64,000 nucleotides of DNA from positions 1,390,501 through 1,454,500 of the forward strand of contig NZ_JAQGPL010000001.1 in the NCBI RefSeq assembly GCF_028826105.1. Reading direction: 5' to 3'. The notes beneath the pieces are model-generated. The model was not told the origin of the DNA and made no database searches. It worked only from the letters and a program-made list of their open reading frames with translations. Numbering within the stretch: the stretch's first letter is position 1; the number at the start of each line of letters is the position of its first letter. Origin of the DNA: Paenibacillus humicola (GTDB lineage Bacteria; Bacillota; Bacilli; Paenibacillales; Paenibacillaceae). Below, one piece after another: positions 17,610-26,373 of this stretch. The translations under genes and the position numbers were made by a program.

Positions 17610-18527
17610 ATGAAACAAACGGCTGCGGCCGACAGGACGAACGGGTTTGCGATCGCAAGCAGAATGAACGCCGGCCGGCTGTTCACCTGCGTCAATTATT
17701 TGTTCCTTGCCTGCGCAGGCGCGCTGTGCGTATTTCCGGTGCTGCATATTTTGGCCGTTTCGCTCAGCAGCGCGGGTCCGGCGGCCGCTAACCGGGTGGT
17801 CGTCTGGCCGGTCGATTTTACGTTTCAAGCCTATGCGGCGGTGTTTTCCAGAGCGCCCTTCATCACCTCCTTCGGCGTCTCGATCGAGCGAACCGTGGTC
17901 GGGGTCGCGGTCAATGCCGCACTGACAGCCCTGATGGGCTACCCGCTGTCCAAGACGGCGAAGGAATTGCCGGGGCGGAATTTGTATGTGTGGCTGCTCG
18001 TATTCGTCATGCTGTTCAACGCCGGACTCGTACCGACGTACATGCTGGTCAAAAATTTGCACCTGCTCAATACGCTTTGGGCGCTCGTGCTGCCCGGCGC
18101 GGTCCCCATTTTCAGCGTCATCCTGGTTATGAATTTCATTAAAATGCTGCCGAAGGAAATTGAAGAGGCGGCGTTTATCGACGGCGCAAGCTACTGGATG
18201 TGCTGGCGGAGGCTCATTCTTCCGCTGTCGAAGCCCGTCATCGCGACGATCGTGCTGTTCAGCTTCGTCGGGCATTGGAATTCCTGGTACGACGGCCTGA
18301 TCTATATGAACGACAGCAAGCTTTATCCGCTGCAGACGTATTTGTATACGGTGATTCAAAATCAGGACATCACGAGTCTCGACCAGGCGGCGAGCTATGC
18401 CGAAGTGAACGGCGTGACGCTGCAGTCGGCGCAAATATTCAGCGGCATGGTGCCGATTCTGCTCATGTACCCGTTCCTGCAAAAGTATTTCACCAAAGGC
18501 ATTGTGCTGGGAGCGGTGAAGGGGTAA
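17610..18527 (+). CDS. LplC/YtcP-type sugar ABC transporter permease
   Basis: A 305-residue membrane permease with EAA loop IEEAAFIDGASYWMCWRRLI and the family ending PFLQKYFTKGIVLGAVKG. I chose the ATG at 17610 because AGGAG (17596-17600) lies nine bases upstream; an in-frame ATG at 17601 would overlap that ribosome site. It follows the LplB-type gene closely and precedes the rhamnosidase by 47 bases. Confidence 0.91.
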   Translation: MKQTAAADRTNGFAIASRMNAGRLFTCVNYLFLACAGALCVFPVLHILAVSLSSAGPAAANRVVVWPVDFTFQAYAAVFSRAPFITSFGVSIERTVVGVAVNAALTALMGYPLSKTAKELPGRNLYVWLLVFVMLFNAGLVPTYMLVKNLHLLNTLWALVLPGAVPIFSVILVMNFIKMLPKEIEEAAFIDGASYWMCWRRLILPLSKPVIATIVLFSFVGHWNSWYDGLIYMNDSKLYPLQTYLYTVIQNQDITSLDQAASYAEVNGVTLQSAQIFSGMVPILLMYPFLQKYFTKGIVLGAVKG

Positions 18528-18574
18528 TCTGGAAGAAAGTCCGATTTCATCCATCCGAAAGGTGGTTATTTCTA

Positions 18575-21310
18575 ATGAAACAAGACGGGCAAACGGCCGA
18601 GCGGCGTACTGATCTTGAGCTTGTCGGCGTCGGCGATATTCGCTGCGAGTATAAAAGGAACCCGGTCGGCATCGACATCGCGAATCCGCGGCTCGGCTGG
18701 AAGCTGTTCGGCAGCCGGAGAGGCGTGATGCAAACCGCTTACCGGATTCAGACCGCCGAGGAAGACCCGGGCTTCGGACGGCTTGTCTGGGATTCGGGCT
18801 GGGCGGAGAGCGGCCGCTCCCAGCAGGTCGAGTATGCGGGCGAGCCGCTTCGCTCCTGCACCCGGTATCATGTCCGGGTGATGATCCGGGATGAAGCGGG
18901 CCGGGAGAGCGAATGGAGCGAGCCTGCCTTCTGGGAAACGGGACTGCTGGAAGCGGGGGAATGGACCGGGGACTTTATCGGGTGCGAGGCGGAAGGCGAC
19001 GGCTCGCAGGCGGAGCCTGTCCCGCTGTTCCGCAAGACTTTTCAGGTCAGCGGGGCGGTCGAACGGGCGACCGTGTACGTGACGGCGCTCGGACTGTACG
19101 AGCTGAGGCTGAACGGCAGCAAGGTTGGCGGCGATCTCTTGACGCCGGGCTGGACGTCCTATACCAACCGGCTGCAGTACCAGACCTACGATATTACGGC
19201 GCAGCTGAGGGAAGGGGACAATGCCGCGGGCGCATTGGTCGGCGAAGGCTGGTACCGGGGCAGCTTCAGCTGGGACCACCAGCGCAGCATTTACGGGAAC
19301 CGCAGCGCTCTGCTGGCGGAAATCCGGATCCGCTACCGGGACGGACGCGAGGAGCGGATCGCCACCGACGAGTCTTGGAAGCGGTCGCAAAGCGAAATCG
19401 TCGCTTCGGAGATGTATGCGGGCGAGCAGACGGACGCCCGGCTGCTGCAGCCCGGCTGGGACCTGCCCGGGTTCGACGACAGCGGCTGGAAGCCGGCGGA
19501 GCGCATCGAGGCGGATAAAAGACGGCTGGTCGCGCAGGTGAACGAGCCGGTGCGGGTACAGGAGCTGCTGCGGCCGGTCGAGCTGCTGCGTACGCCTGCC
19601 GGCGATACGGTGCTCGATATGGGACAGAACATGGTCGGATTTATCCGTGTGCGCGCCAAAGGGCCGGCGGGTGCGGAGATTGTGCTGGAGCACGCCGAGG
19701 TGCTGGACAAAGACGGAAATTTCTACGCGGACAATCTTCGCGGCGCCAAGCAGCGGAACCGTTACGTGCTGCGGGGGGAAGGCGACGAGACGTTCGAGCC
19801 CCGTTTCTCGTTTCAGGGCTTCCGGTACGTGCGCGTCGCGGCATATCCCGGCGAGGTGAAGCCGGAGTGCTTCGAAGGCGTCGTCATTCATTCGGATATG
19901 GAGCAAAGCGGCCGTTTCGAATGCTCGGAGCCGCTGGTCAACCGGCTGCAGATGAACATTTTATGGGGACAGAAGGGCAACTTCGTCGATGTGCCCACGG
20001 ACTGCCCGCAGCGGGACGAACGGATGGGCTGGACGGGGGACGCCCAAGTGTTCGCGCGGACCGCATGCTTTAATATGAACACCGCCTCTTTTTTCACCAA
20101 ATGGCTGCTGGACATGAAAGCCGAGCAGATGGAGAACGGCGCCATCCCGAATTATATTCCGCACGTGCTTCCGAAGCCGCGGGCGATGGCCGCCTGGGGG
20201 GACGCGGTCACGATCGTGCCGTGGGCGCTGTACGAATGCTACGGCGATACGCGGATTTTGGCGGAGATGTACGACAGCATGGTGCGCTGGGTCGAATATA
20301 TGCGCAGCCACGGCGAAGAAGGCGCGGACTGGGGCAAGCAGCCGCAAATCGGCGACTGGCTGGCGCTCGACGCGAAGCAGGGCAGCTACCGCGGGGCAAC
20401 GCCGGAAGACCTGGTGGCGGCGGCTTATTATGTGCACTCGACCGGCCTCGTCGTGAAAACGGCGGAGCTGCTGGGCAAAGAGGAGGACGCTGCCCGGTAC
20501 CGCAGGCTGCACGCGCGCATTCTGGACGATTTCCGCCGGGAATATGTAACGCCGAACGGCCGGATCGCCTCCCCGACGCAGACCGCGCAGGTGCTGGCCC
20601 TGATGTTCGATCTGCTCGAGGAGCGGGACGTTCCCCGGACCGTGACCGCGCTGGAAGAGCTTTTGAAAAAAAATAAAAACCATCTGACGACCGGCTTCGT
20701 CGGCACGCCCTATATCTGTCTCGTGCTCAGCCGCTTCGGCCGAACGGATCTCGCGTATGAACTGCTGCTTCAGCAGGATTTCCCTTCCTGGCTCGATCAG
20801 GTGAAGAAAGGGGCGACGACGATTTGGGAGCATTGGGACGGCATCAAGGAAGACGGGTCCTTCTGGAGCGCCGACATGAACTCCTTCAATCACTACGCGT
20901 ACGGCTCGATCGGCGATTGGATGTACCGGACGGTTACGGGGATCAACACCGACCCGGAAAAACCGGGCTATAAGCATATCCATATCGAGCCGCAAATCGA
21001 CCCGCGCCTCTCCTATGCCAAAGCTTCCTATCAATCGCTGTACGGCGCGATTGAAGCCGGGTGGTCGAGAACGGATGAAGGGATGGAGCTGACGGTCGCC
21101 ATCCCGCCGAATACGACGGCATCCGTCGTTTTGCCGGCTGCCTCCCGCCGTCTGCTGCTGGAAAGTGGCACAAGCGTGAATGCAGCAGCGGGAATTTACC
21201 GTACCGAAGAGACGGCGGACGGCGGCATCCGTCTGGAAATTGGCTCGGGCCGCTACCGGTTCACGTACCCGGCGGAAATTTCGGAGCAGGTGCCTGAACC
21301 GACCAACTGA
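18575..21310 (+). CDS. Glycoside hydrolase family 78 alpha-L-rhamnosidase
   Basis: A 911-residue enzyme without a signal peptide. The order is an N-terminal beta domain (about 20-110, NPVGIDIANPRLGWKL), the rhamnosidase N domain (about 130-330), a concanavalin-like domain, the (alpha/alpha)6 catalytic barrel (about 440-810) and a C-terminal beta domain. The GH78 signature DCPQRDERMGWTGDAQ contains the predicted general acid Glu482; GATTIWEHWDGI near 750 carries the second catalytic Glu. It releases terminal alpha-L-rhamnose from rhamnogalacturonan or flavonoid and saponin glycosides. I start at ATG 18575, after AAAGGTGG; the frame is open further upstream but overlaps the permease gene. It ends the operon and supports rhamnosides as transport substrate. 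Confidence 0.95.
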   Translation: MKQDGQTAERRTDLELVGVGDIRCEYKRNPVGIDIANPRLGWKLFGSRRGVMQTAYRIQTAEEDPGFGRLVWDSGWAESGRSQQVEYAGEPLRSCTRYHVRVMIRDEAGRESEWSEPAFWETGLLEAGEWTGDFIGCEAEGDGSQAEPVPLFRKTFQVSGAVERATVYVTALGLYELRLNGSKVGGDLLTPGWTSYTNRLQYQTYDITAQLREGDNAAGALVGEGWYRGSFSWDHQRSIYGNRSALLAEIRIRYRDGREERIATDESWKRSQSEIVASEMYAGEQTDARLLQPGWDLPGFDDSGWKPAERIEADKRRLVAQVNEPVRVQELLRPVELLRTPAGDTVLDMGQNMVGFIRVRAKGPAGAEIVLEHAEVLDKDGNFYADNLRGAKQRNRYVLRGEGDETFEPRFSFQGFRYVRVAAYPGEVKPECFEGVVIHSDMEQSGRFECSEPLVNRLQMNILWGQKGNFVDVPTDCPQRDERMGWTGDAQVFARTACFNMNTASFFTKWLLDMKAEQMENGAIPNYIPHVLPKPRAMAAWGDAVTIVPWALYECYGDTRILAEMYDSMVRWVEYMRSHGEEGADWGKQPQIGDWLALDAKQGSYRGATPEDLVAAAYYVHSTGLVVKTAELLGKEEDAARYRRLHARILDDFRREYVTPNGRIASPTQTAQVLALMFDLLEERDVPRTVTALEELLKKNKNHLTTGFVGTPYICLVLSRFGRTDLAYELLLQQDFPSWLDQVKKGATTIWEHWDGIKEDGSFWSADMNSFNHYAYGSIGDWMYRTVTGINTDPEKPGYKHIHIEPQIDPRLSYAKASYQSLYGAIEAGWSRTDEGMELTVAIPPNTTASVVLPAASRRLLLESGTSVNAAAGIYRTEETADGGIRLEIGSGRYRFTYPAEISEQVPEPTN

Positions 21311-21380
21311 TCAAGCGCATAGAGGCAAGGCGCCTCAAACTCGAGTTTGCCTCCGTTGACCGTTTGTTATCGTAAATGAA

Positions 21381-21416
21381 AAATCTCCGGAAGGCGTGAG
21401 CCCCCGGAGATTTTTT
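21381..21416 (+). terminator. Rho-independent terminator after rhamnosidase
   Basis: AAATCTCCGG (21381-21390) pairs with CCGGAGATTT (21404-21413); an inner GGC/GCC pair extends the stem, and a run of T follows. It closes the YesM/YesN-LplABC-rhamnosidase operon. Confidence 0.88.
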
Positions 21417-21487
21417 GGCGTTCAAGTGACCGGAACGGCGAGAGATACGGCTTGAGCGTCAATTTTCATGCGGGTTTAAAAATGCAG

Positions 21488-21517
21488 TTGACATGACACT
21501 TAATGGTGTCCTATAAT
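21488..21517 (+). promoter_or_regulatory. Consensus sigma-A promoter with operator in the spacer
   Basis: TTGACA (21488-21493), 18-base spacer, TATAAT (21512-21517). The spacer holds the dyad GACACttaatgGTGTC. It drives the ArsR/SRPBCC operon; a repressor on the spacer dyad would block polymerase. Confidence 0.8.
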
Positions 21518-21539
21518 TAAACCGTCACCAAATAGTGTC
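21495..21539. promoter_or_regulatory. Two dyad operators, probably for the ArsR regulator
   Basis: GACAC-N6-GTGTC at 21495-21510 and GTCAC-N6-GTGTC at 21524-21539, centres 29 bases apart. The first lies between the -35 and -10 boxes, the second over the expected transcript start. This layout fits autorepression. Confidence 0.6.
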
Positions 21540-21652
21540 CTTTCTCAAAGTGAGTACAATTCCAGTTTCGGGTAAGGACTGCGATTGTCGTTAAACGTCA
21601 TGAAATCCGCTCATGTTCTTTTGCAAAAATTCAACATTTGGGAGGGGGTGCT

Positions 21653-21982
21653 GTGATCGAGAACAATCCGTTACGGGATGTGTTTGATGCCATTGCAGAC
21701 CCCACTCGGCGCCGGCTGATTCGTCTGTTAGCCGAGGCAGAGGAAGTACCTCTTCATCAGTTAACGGCCCAGTTCCAAATGGGACGTACAGCGGTATCCA
21801 AGCATTTGACCATTCTGAAAGAGGCCGGGCTGGTCCTTGACCGAAAAGTCGGCCGAGAAACGCGATTTAGGCTGAACGCCGCTCCACTCCGGGAAATTCA
21901 AGATTGGGTGGCATTCTATCGCAAGTTTTGGAGTACAAATATGCAGCGCTTAACCCAATTTTTGGAGGAGGAAGAAGAATGA
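21653..21982 (+). CDS. ArsR-family winged-helix repressor
   Basis: A 109-residue regulator: DVFDAIADPTRRRLIRLLAE and the recognition segment MGRTAVSKHLTILKEAGLV are typical of the metal-independent ArsR/SdpR group paired with SRPBCC proteins. No metal-binding CxC motif is present. The GTG at 21653 lies after GGGAGGGGG. Its stop overlaps the ATG of the SRPBCC gene (ATGA), so the two are coupled. It probably represses its own promoter through the GTGTC dyads. Confidence 0.88.
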   Translation: MIENNPLRDVFDAIADPTRRRLIRLLAEAEEVPLHQLTAQFQMGRTAVSKHLTILKEAGLVLDRKVGRETRFRLNAAPLREIQDWVAFYRKFWSTNMQRLTQFLEEEEE

Positions 21983-22401
21983 GTTTAACGTTAACGATGG
22001 ATTTTCAGTTCACGACGTCGATCGAGAAGCTTTGGTTCGCCTTAACCGATTCCGGCAAGCTTGCCAAATGGATGTCCAACATCCATACCGGTGAGGCGAT
22101 GGAAAATGATTTTAAGCCCGTCGTCGGACACCGTTTTCAGTTCCGCACCAAGCCGAACGAATATTGGGACGGGATTATTGACGGCGAAGTGCTTATTGTA
22201 GACGCGCCGGACCGGGTGTCCTATACGTGGGCGAGCGGCGGGGAGAAGCATACGATTACCTGGACGCTGAAGGATTTAGGGGATGGCCGAGTTAACCTGC
22301 ATCTCGATCAAAGCGGTATTTCAAACGCTCAAGCCTTGGGCGGAGCGAAATTTGGCTGGAGCAAATGGTGCGGCGATCTGGAGAAGGTGCTGGAGCAGTA
22401 A
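21979..22401 (+). CDS. SRPBCC/AHSA1-domain protein
   Basis: A 140-residue protein of the START/AHSA1 fold: it begins MDFQFTTSIEKLWFALTDSGKLAKWM and ends GWSKWCGDLEKVLEQ, the classic first and last elements of this fold. These domains bind hydrophobic ligands in a deep pocket. The start overlaps the ArsR stop; GGAGGAGGAAG lies upstream. ArsR-SRPBCC pairs are widespread, but the ligand is generally unknown. Confidence 0.88.
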   Translation: MSLTLTMDFQFTTSIEKLWFALTDSGKLAKWMSNIHTGEAMENDFKPVVGHRFQFRTKPNEYWDGIIDGEVLIVDAPDRVSYTWASGGEKHTITWTLKDLGDGRVNLHLDQSGISNAQALGGAKFGWSKWCGDLEKVLEQ

Positions 22402-22455
22402 CCGTATTCTGTAAATTCCTGTTGCGAGGATATCAAAAGGTAGAAGGAGAGATGA

Positions 22456-22923
22456 ATGAAAATGTCCTATCTCGTCGATTTCAAAAATGTGTCCACGGTC
22501 GGTTTAGAGTCTTCACCGGTTGCTGAAGCGCTTGCCGGTTTGCGGGCGAATGAAGCCCGTTACTTCATGAACAAATACAAGCAGGAATTTACGGTCGTGC
22601 CGGCCGGCGAGAGCCAGGAGACCATCGATTATGTGAACCGAATTTTGAAGGAAGAACGCGGCATTGAGTTTGCGGCCAAACCTTTAGAAACGGCGTGTCT
22701 TCAAGTGGAAAATATTAAATGGACCTTCGTCTTTTATGAGGACGGTCTTGGAGTCAATGTCTTGTATACCGTTGATGACCCGAAGAAACGGGCCGTCGGC
22801 TTTAAGCTTTCCGAGGGGATGGAAGTCCCAACGGAATTAGGGAAGTTTAAGTTTGCGCGGCAGAAGTCCAAACTGGCCGGAACGATTCGGGGCTCCTATT
22901 TTGTCATTAAAGGGGAGTATTAA
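22456..22923 (+). CDS. Unrecognised 155-residue protein in ArsR/SRPBCC operon
   Basis: I do not recognise this protein. It starts at ATG 22456 after AAGGAGA. It is soluble, with no signal peptide, and mixes charged helices (VNRILKEERGIEFAAKPLE) with beta segments (NIKWTFVFYEDGLGVNVLYTVDD). The C-terminus GTIRGSYFVIKGEY looks like beta strands. It is 55 bases after the SRPBCC gene and in the same direction, so is probably co-transcribed and repressed by the ArsR protein. Confidence 0.7.
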   Translation: MKMSYLVDFKNVSTVGLESSPVAEALAGLRANEARYFMNKYKQEFTVVPAGESQETIDYVNRILKEERGIEFAAKPLETACLQVENIKWTFVFYEDGLGVNVLYTVDDPKKRAVGFKLSEGMEVPTELGKFKFARQKSKLAGTIRGSYFVIKGEY

Positions 22924-23039
22924 AATTTTTATGGAATGAAGCCGATTTCTACAGCTTCCATTGCATGATCTGCGGCAAAACGCCAAGTAATATCTGCGGC
23001 TTCTCAAAATCTCTCTCGGTTATTCCAGTCTGTCTAAAC

Positions 23040-23063
23040 AGCCCCCGCCTGCAGGCGGGGGCT
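23040..23063. terminator. Hairpin between convergent genes
   Basis: AGCCCCCGCC pairs with GGCGGGGGCT over TGCA. Only a weak T-rich sequence follows on either side, but its place between convergent genes ending at 22923 and 23101 fits a shared terminator. Confidence 0.65.
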
Positions 23064-23100
23064 ATTTGACGATCGTAAATTTTAAGCTTGATCCGAAAAC

Positions 23101-23913
23101 CTATTTTTTTGCAATCAACTCGGCGGAACTTTTAACCGGGGTAAGCGTTATTCCGCCAATATTGAAGATGGATCCGTCATCCGAAACATATTGATATTCG
23201 TCCGTATCGGTGCTGAACAGCTTGAAGGTGCCGCTAGAATCCTCATAAAGCTCTTCCTTGACCGGAAAACCGGATTTCGGATCGAGATACACGATGTACT
23301 GCATATTGGCTTGCGTGTTGTCATCGATGTAGGACTGATAGCTGTCCATGATCTTATTCACTGTTTTCCCATCGGGCGTTTGCTCGGTGCCGACGGAAGT
23401 CCAATAGCTGGCTTCGTAATTTTCCTTTACGGCGCTAAAATCGAGATTTTTTTGATCCAACGGTTCGAATGGCTTTGGATCATCCGTTCGCTTGAGCATT
23501 TTTCCGCTTACGGGATTGCCGTTTTGGTCCCGTTGAATGACGACCATCTCGCTGCGGCCGTTAAGATAGTAGGTGCTTCGATAGCCCAAAAAACGATGAT
23601 CGGCTGAATAATCGATGACATCCGTTCTGTAATCCTTCGTTTGCGGATTATACCAATGCTCCAATGTGAAGTTCTGGCTGCCATCGGTTCTCGAATAAAC
23701 GGCCTTGCCGTATTCGATCGTTCCTTCGGCTTTGTCCGATGCTGCAGCCGACGCGTCAGTCGGAGCGGACGCCGTCATGACCGTATTTTTCGGAATGGCG
23801 TCGCTCCCATTCGCCGCGAATGCGGAAATGGTGCCAAGACTTCCGATAACGAGCGCCGACGCCAGAAACGTTCCCGCTATTTTTTTGCTTTTGACTGCTT
23901 CGAGGAGCTTCAT
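23101..23913 (-). CDS. Secreted protein of unknown function linked to a two-component system
   Basis: A 270-residue exported protein. The N-terminus MKLLEAVKSKKIAGTFLASALVIGSLGTISAFAA is a signal peptide with a probable AFA-A cleavage site. The mature part is rich in Tyr, Asp and Thr and consists of beta-type segments (FTLEHWYNPQTKDYRTDV, RSTYYLNGRSEMVVIQRD, MQYIVYLDPKSGFPVKEELY), reminiscent of LolA/RseB-like sheets, though I cannot assign it. GGAGGG precedes the ATG. It lies 83 bases downstream of the sensor kinase on the same strand, with a direct-repeat site upstream like the one before the regulator gene. It may be a cell-envelope sensor or output of that system. Confidence 0.75.
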   Translation of the reverse strand: MKLLEAVKSKKIAGTFLASALVIGSLGTISAFAANGSDAIPKNTVMTASAPTDASAAASDKAEGTIEYGKAVYSRTDGSQNFTLEHWYNPQTKDYRTDVIDYSADHRFLGYRSTYYLNGRSEMVVIQRDQNGNPVSGKMLKRTDDPKPFEPLDQKNLDFSAVKENYEASYWTSVGTEQTPDGKTVNKIMDSYQSYIDDNTQANMQYIVYLDPKSGFPVKEELYEDSSGTFKLFSTDTDEYQYVSDDGSIFNIGGITLTPVKSSAELIAKK

Positions 23914-23996
23914 GTTTTTCCCTCCGATTTATGATTTGCGGCCGGAATGCGCGGTTCCGGCTTGCCATTTCATTATAAAAGCAGCTTATTTCATAA

Positions 23997-25454
23997 CTAT
24001 CGGCAGGTTGTAAAGGAGTTGTATGATCCGGGAAGGATGACTCGGATAACGGTTCCTTCGTTCAGGCGGCTCTGAATATCCAGCTCTCCCGCATGAAGCC
24101 GGACGATCTCCGAGCAAATCGCAAGACCCAATCCGGCGCCGCGATTCGACTGCGAACGGGACGGATTCGCCGTAAAAAACGGCTCGAACACGTTCGGAAT
24201 ATCCTGCTCGGGAATCCCGATTCCCTCGTCCTGCACTTCGATGACATACCGGGAGTCCTCCGTCCGGTACCCGCGGAAGCCGATCCCGCTCCCGGTATTC
24301 GAAGCTTTAATGGAATTGTCGATCAAATTGGTGCACATAATTTGGACCAAATCGCTCTCCATCGGCAGCTTCGCGGCTTCCACAGACATGGACAGACTTA
24401 CCTGCGCCTTTTCCAGCTGAAGTCTCATCAATTGTGCGGTCTCTTCGAAAATCGGCCGTATGTCCAGCACGGTCATGCGGGGCTGAATATTTTCGACGAG
24501 GATGAGGTCCATGAGCTTAAAAGCAAGACTTTCCAGCCGTTTTCCTTCGCTGTAAATATAATGGAGGGATTTGTAAAACACTTCTTCGTTAAATGCCGTC
24601 GTTCGGAGCAAATCGGCGTAGCCGATAATCGAAGTAAGCGGCGTCTTTAATTCATGTGTCAAATAATGAATAAACCGCTGCCTGTTCCCGGCGGCCGTCT
24701 CCAATGCTTGGACTTTTTCCTCGATCGCCTCGGCCATTTTGTTGAACTGCTCCGACAGCAGGCCGATCTCGTCCTTAGATAACACGTTGACGCGATGCGA
24801 ATACCGGCCCGAAGCTATCGTCTGCGCGGATCTGGTGAGCATGCGGACAGAGCGTGTGAGATACCAAATCAGGCCGTAAAGGCCGGCTGCAAGGACGACG
24901 GTGATGACGATATTGATCTTGATAAAAGCTCGGATCTGCGCGTTCTTATCCGCGTAAATGTCCGTTAAATCCAGGATGTACGCGAGCTTGAAGCCGCGGC
25001 CGCTCAAGGTGAGCATGCCGGCGACAAACAATTCGCTCTTGCGGCCGATGCTGCGAATGATATATTTTCTGTCGGCGGGATTTTTTACCTCAAGCTCGGG
25101 TCTCGGGCCGTCAATCGTTTCGGAGAAATTCGAAAATACCGTTTGATCGCGATCGTCCTTAATGTCTATAAAAACGCTGCTCGGATCGAAGGATTTCAAA
25201 TACTTCGATGCATTGTGCTGCAAAAAATCGCCGGCATCTTCTTTTGCGGCATTCAACAGTTGGTTCAAATTGTTAATATACGACCATTCATTTTCGATTT
25301 GCGCGGTTAAAAGCTGCTGGTTCGTTAATCCCCGATCGACTTCCCTGATTAAATTCTGATTAAAATTATGCTGGATCAGGTAAAAAGAGGACGCATTGAA
25401 CAGCACCTCAAACAGGAGGAAGGTACCCCAAAAAACCTTTTGCCAGAGCTTCAT
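23997..25454 (-). CDS. Two-component sensor histidine kinase (HAMP, HisKA)
   Basis: A 485-residue membrane kinase. It has a first helix at 7-27, an extracellular domain (about 30-180), a second helix (INIVITVVLAAGLYGLIWYL), HAMP (SAQTIASGRYSHRVNV), a HisKA domain with the phospho-His in FIHYLTHELKTPLTSIIGY, and an ATPase domain with NLIDNSIKASNTGSG, DEGIGIPEQD and GAGLGLAICSEIV. The start overlaps the stop of the regulator gene as ATGA. The signal is unknown; the secreted protein downstream is a candidate partner. Confidence 0.93.
   Translation of the reverse strand: MKLWQKVFWGTFLLFEVLFNASSFYLIQHNFNQNLIREVDRGLTNQQLLTAQIENEWSYINNLNQLLNAAKEDAGDFLQHNASKYLKSFDPSSVFIDIKDDRDQTVFSNFSETIDGPRPELEVKNPADRKYIIRSIGRKSELFVAGMLTLSGRGFKLAYILDLTDIYADKNAQIRAFIKINIVITVVLAAGLYGLIWYLTRSVRMLTRSAQTIASGRYSHRVNVLSKDEIGLLSEQFNKMAEAIEEKVQALETAAGNRQRFIHYLTHELKTPLTSIIGYADLLRTTAFNEEVFYKSLHYIYSEGKRLESLAFKLMDLILVENIQPRMTVLDIRPIFEETAQLMRLQLEKAQVSLSMSVEAAKLPMESDLVQIMCTNLIDNSIKASNTGSGIGFRGYRTEDSRYVIEVQDEGIGIPEQDIPNVFEPFFTANPSRSQSNRGAGLGLAICSEIVRLHAGELDIQSRLNEGTVIRVILPGSYNSFTTCR
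24005..24026. promoter_or_regulatory. Candidate response-regulator direct repeat upstream of the secreted protein
   Basis: GTTGTAAA (24007-24014) and GTTGTATG (24018-24025) recur with an 11-base period, as in the site upstream of the regulator gene, in the same orientation relative to the target gene and about 90-110 bases before its start. The site overlaps the last codons of the kinase gene. Confidence 0.45.
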
Positions 25455-26110
25455 GGGGATACCTCAAGCCGGTAACCGAACTTGTAGACGGTTTTGATTC
25501 GGTCTTCCCATCCCAGTTTTTTGCGTATCTTTTGAATATGAATATCTACGGTCCTCGTCTCTCCACTGTACTCGTAGTCCCAAACGAGCTCCAAAATTTT
25601 TTCCCGGGACAGGGCCTTGTTCCGGTTATGGAGGAGAAGAAGGAGCAGCTCGTATTCCTTCATCGTCAGTTCGACGGGGACGCCATCCCGCTTGACCGTG
25701 CGCTCCTGCAGGTAAATCTCGAGGCCTCCGCACTCCACTCGATCGCTTTTCCTGCCGTAACGGCGAAGCACCGCTTCGATTCTGGCAAGCAGCTCCATGG
25801 CTTCGAAAGGCTTGACGATATAGTCGTCGGCCCCCATTTTCAGTCCTTTTACTTTATCGGCAAGGGCGTTTCGGGCCGTCAGAAAAATGACCGGCACTTC
25901 GCTCTGCTTGAGCCGTTCCAACAGCTTGTACCCCTCCATGTCGGGGAGCGTGATATCTAGCAGCGCCAAATCGGGCGAAAAATCCGTGAACACGCTTAGC
26001 GCTTCCTGCCCGCTATAAGCCTGCCGGCAATTGTGCCCGGCCAATTCGAGATTCAGCCGGATCAGATCGGAAATCGCCGGGTCGTCTTCAATTATGATGA
26101 TGTTCTCCAT
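25451..26110 (-). CDS. OmpR/PhoB-family response regulator
   Basis: A 219-residue regulator: receiver domain with Glu8-Asp9-Asp10, phospho-acceptor Asp52 in LALLDITLPDMEG and KPF in DDYIVKPFEAMELLARI; winged-helix DNA-binding domain (about 130-217) with LTMKEYELLLLLLHNRNKALSREKIL and VDIHIQKIRKKL. It is translationally coupled to the kinase. The exact 11-bp direct repeat upstream (26177-26198) fits binding of an OmpR-family dimer, so the operon is probably autoregulated. Confidence 0.94.
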   Translation of the reverse strand: MENIIIIEDDPAISDLIRLNLELAGHNCRQAYSGQEALSVFTDFSPDLALLDITLPDMEGYKLLERLKQSEVPVIFLTARNALADKVKGLKMGADDYIVKPFEAMELLARIEAVLRRYGRKSDRVECGGLEIYLQERTVKRDGVPVELTMKEYELLLLLLHNRNKALSREKILELVWDYEYSGETRTVDIHIQKIRKKLGWEDRIKTVYKFGYRLEVSP

Positions 26111-26176
26111 ATCAATACCTCGCAGCTATTCTCTTCTTAATTTATGATAGATGAAAAGGTACAAGAAACGATCTCC

Positions 26177-26198
26177 AAGTTGTAAACAAGTTGTAAAC
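26177..26198. promoter_or_regulatory. Perfect 11-bp direct repeat, OmpR-type binding site
   Basis: AAGTTGTAAAC at 26177-26187 is repeated exactly at 26188-26198. Direct repeats with 10-11-base period are the usual target of OmpR/PhoB regulators. It lies 67-88 bases before the regulator start. Confidence 0.65.
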
Positions 26199-26373
26199 CG
26201 CTGAAACCGGCTGCATCATGATTACAGTTGTTAACATTTTAAGTTATAGTAGCTAATAAATAACAAAACGACGCATTGAAAGATTTATTGCTGATTCATA
26301 TGTAAACTATATTGAAGAATCATGTTATATAATATACTATTGTTATGTTAGATAATAAAAAGAGGCAGGTGTA

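Larger units (their letters stand above)
21311..21652. other. 342-bp intergenic region before the ArsR operon
   Basis: Holds a terminator (21381-21416), a consensus promoter (21488-21517) and two dyad operators (21495-21510 and 21524-21539). No gene seen. Confidence 0.75.
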
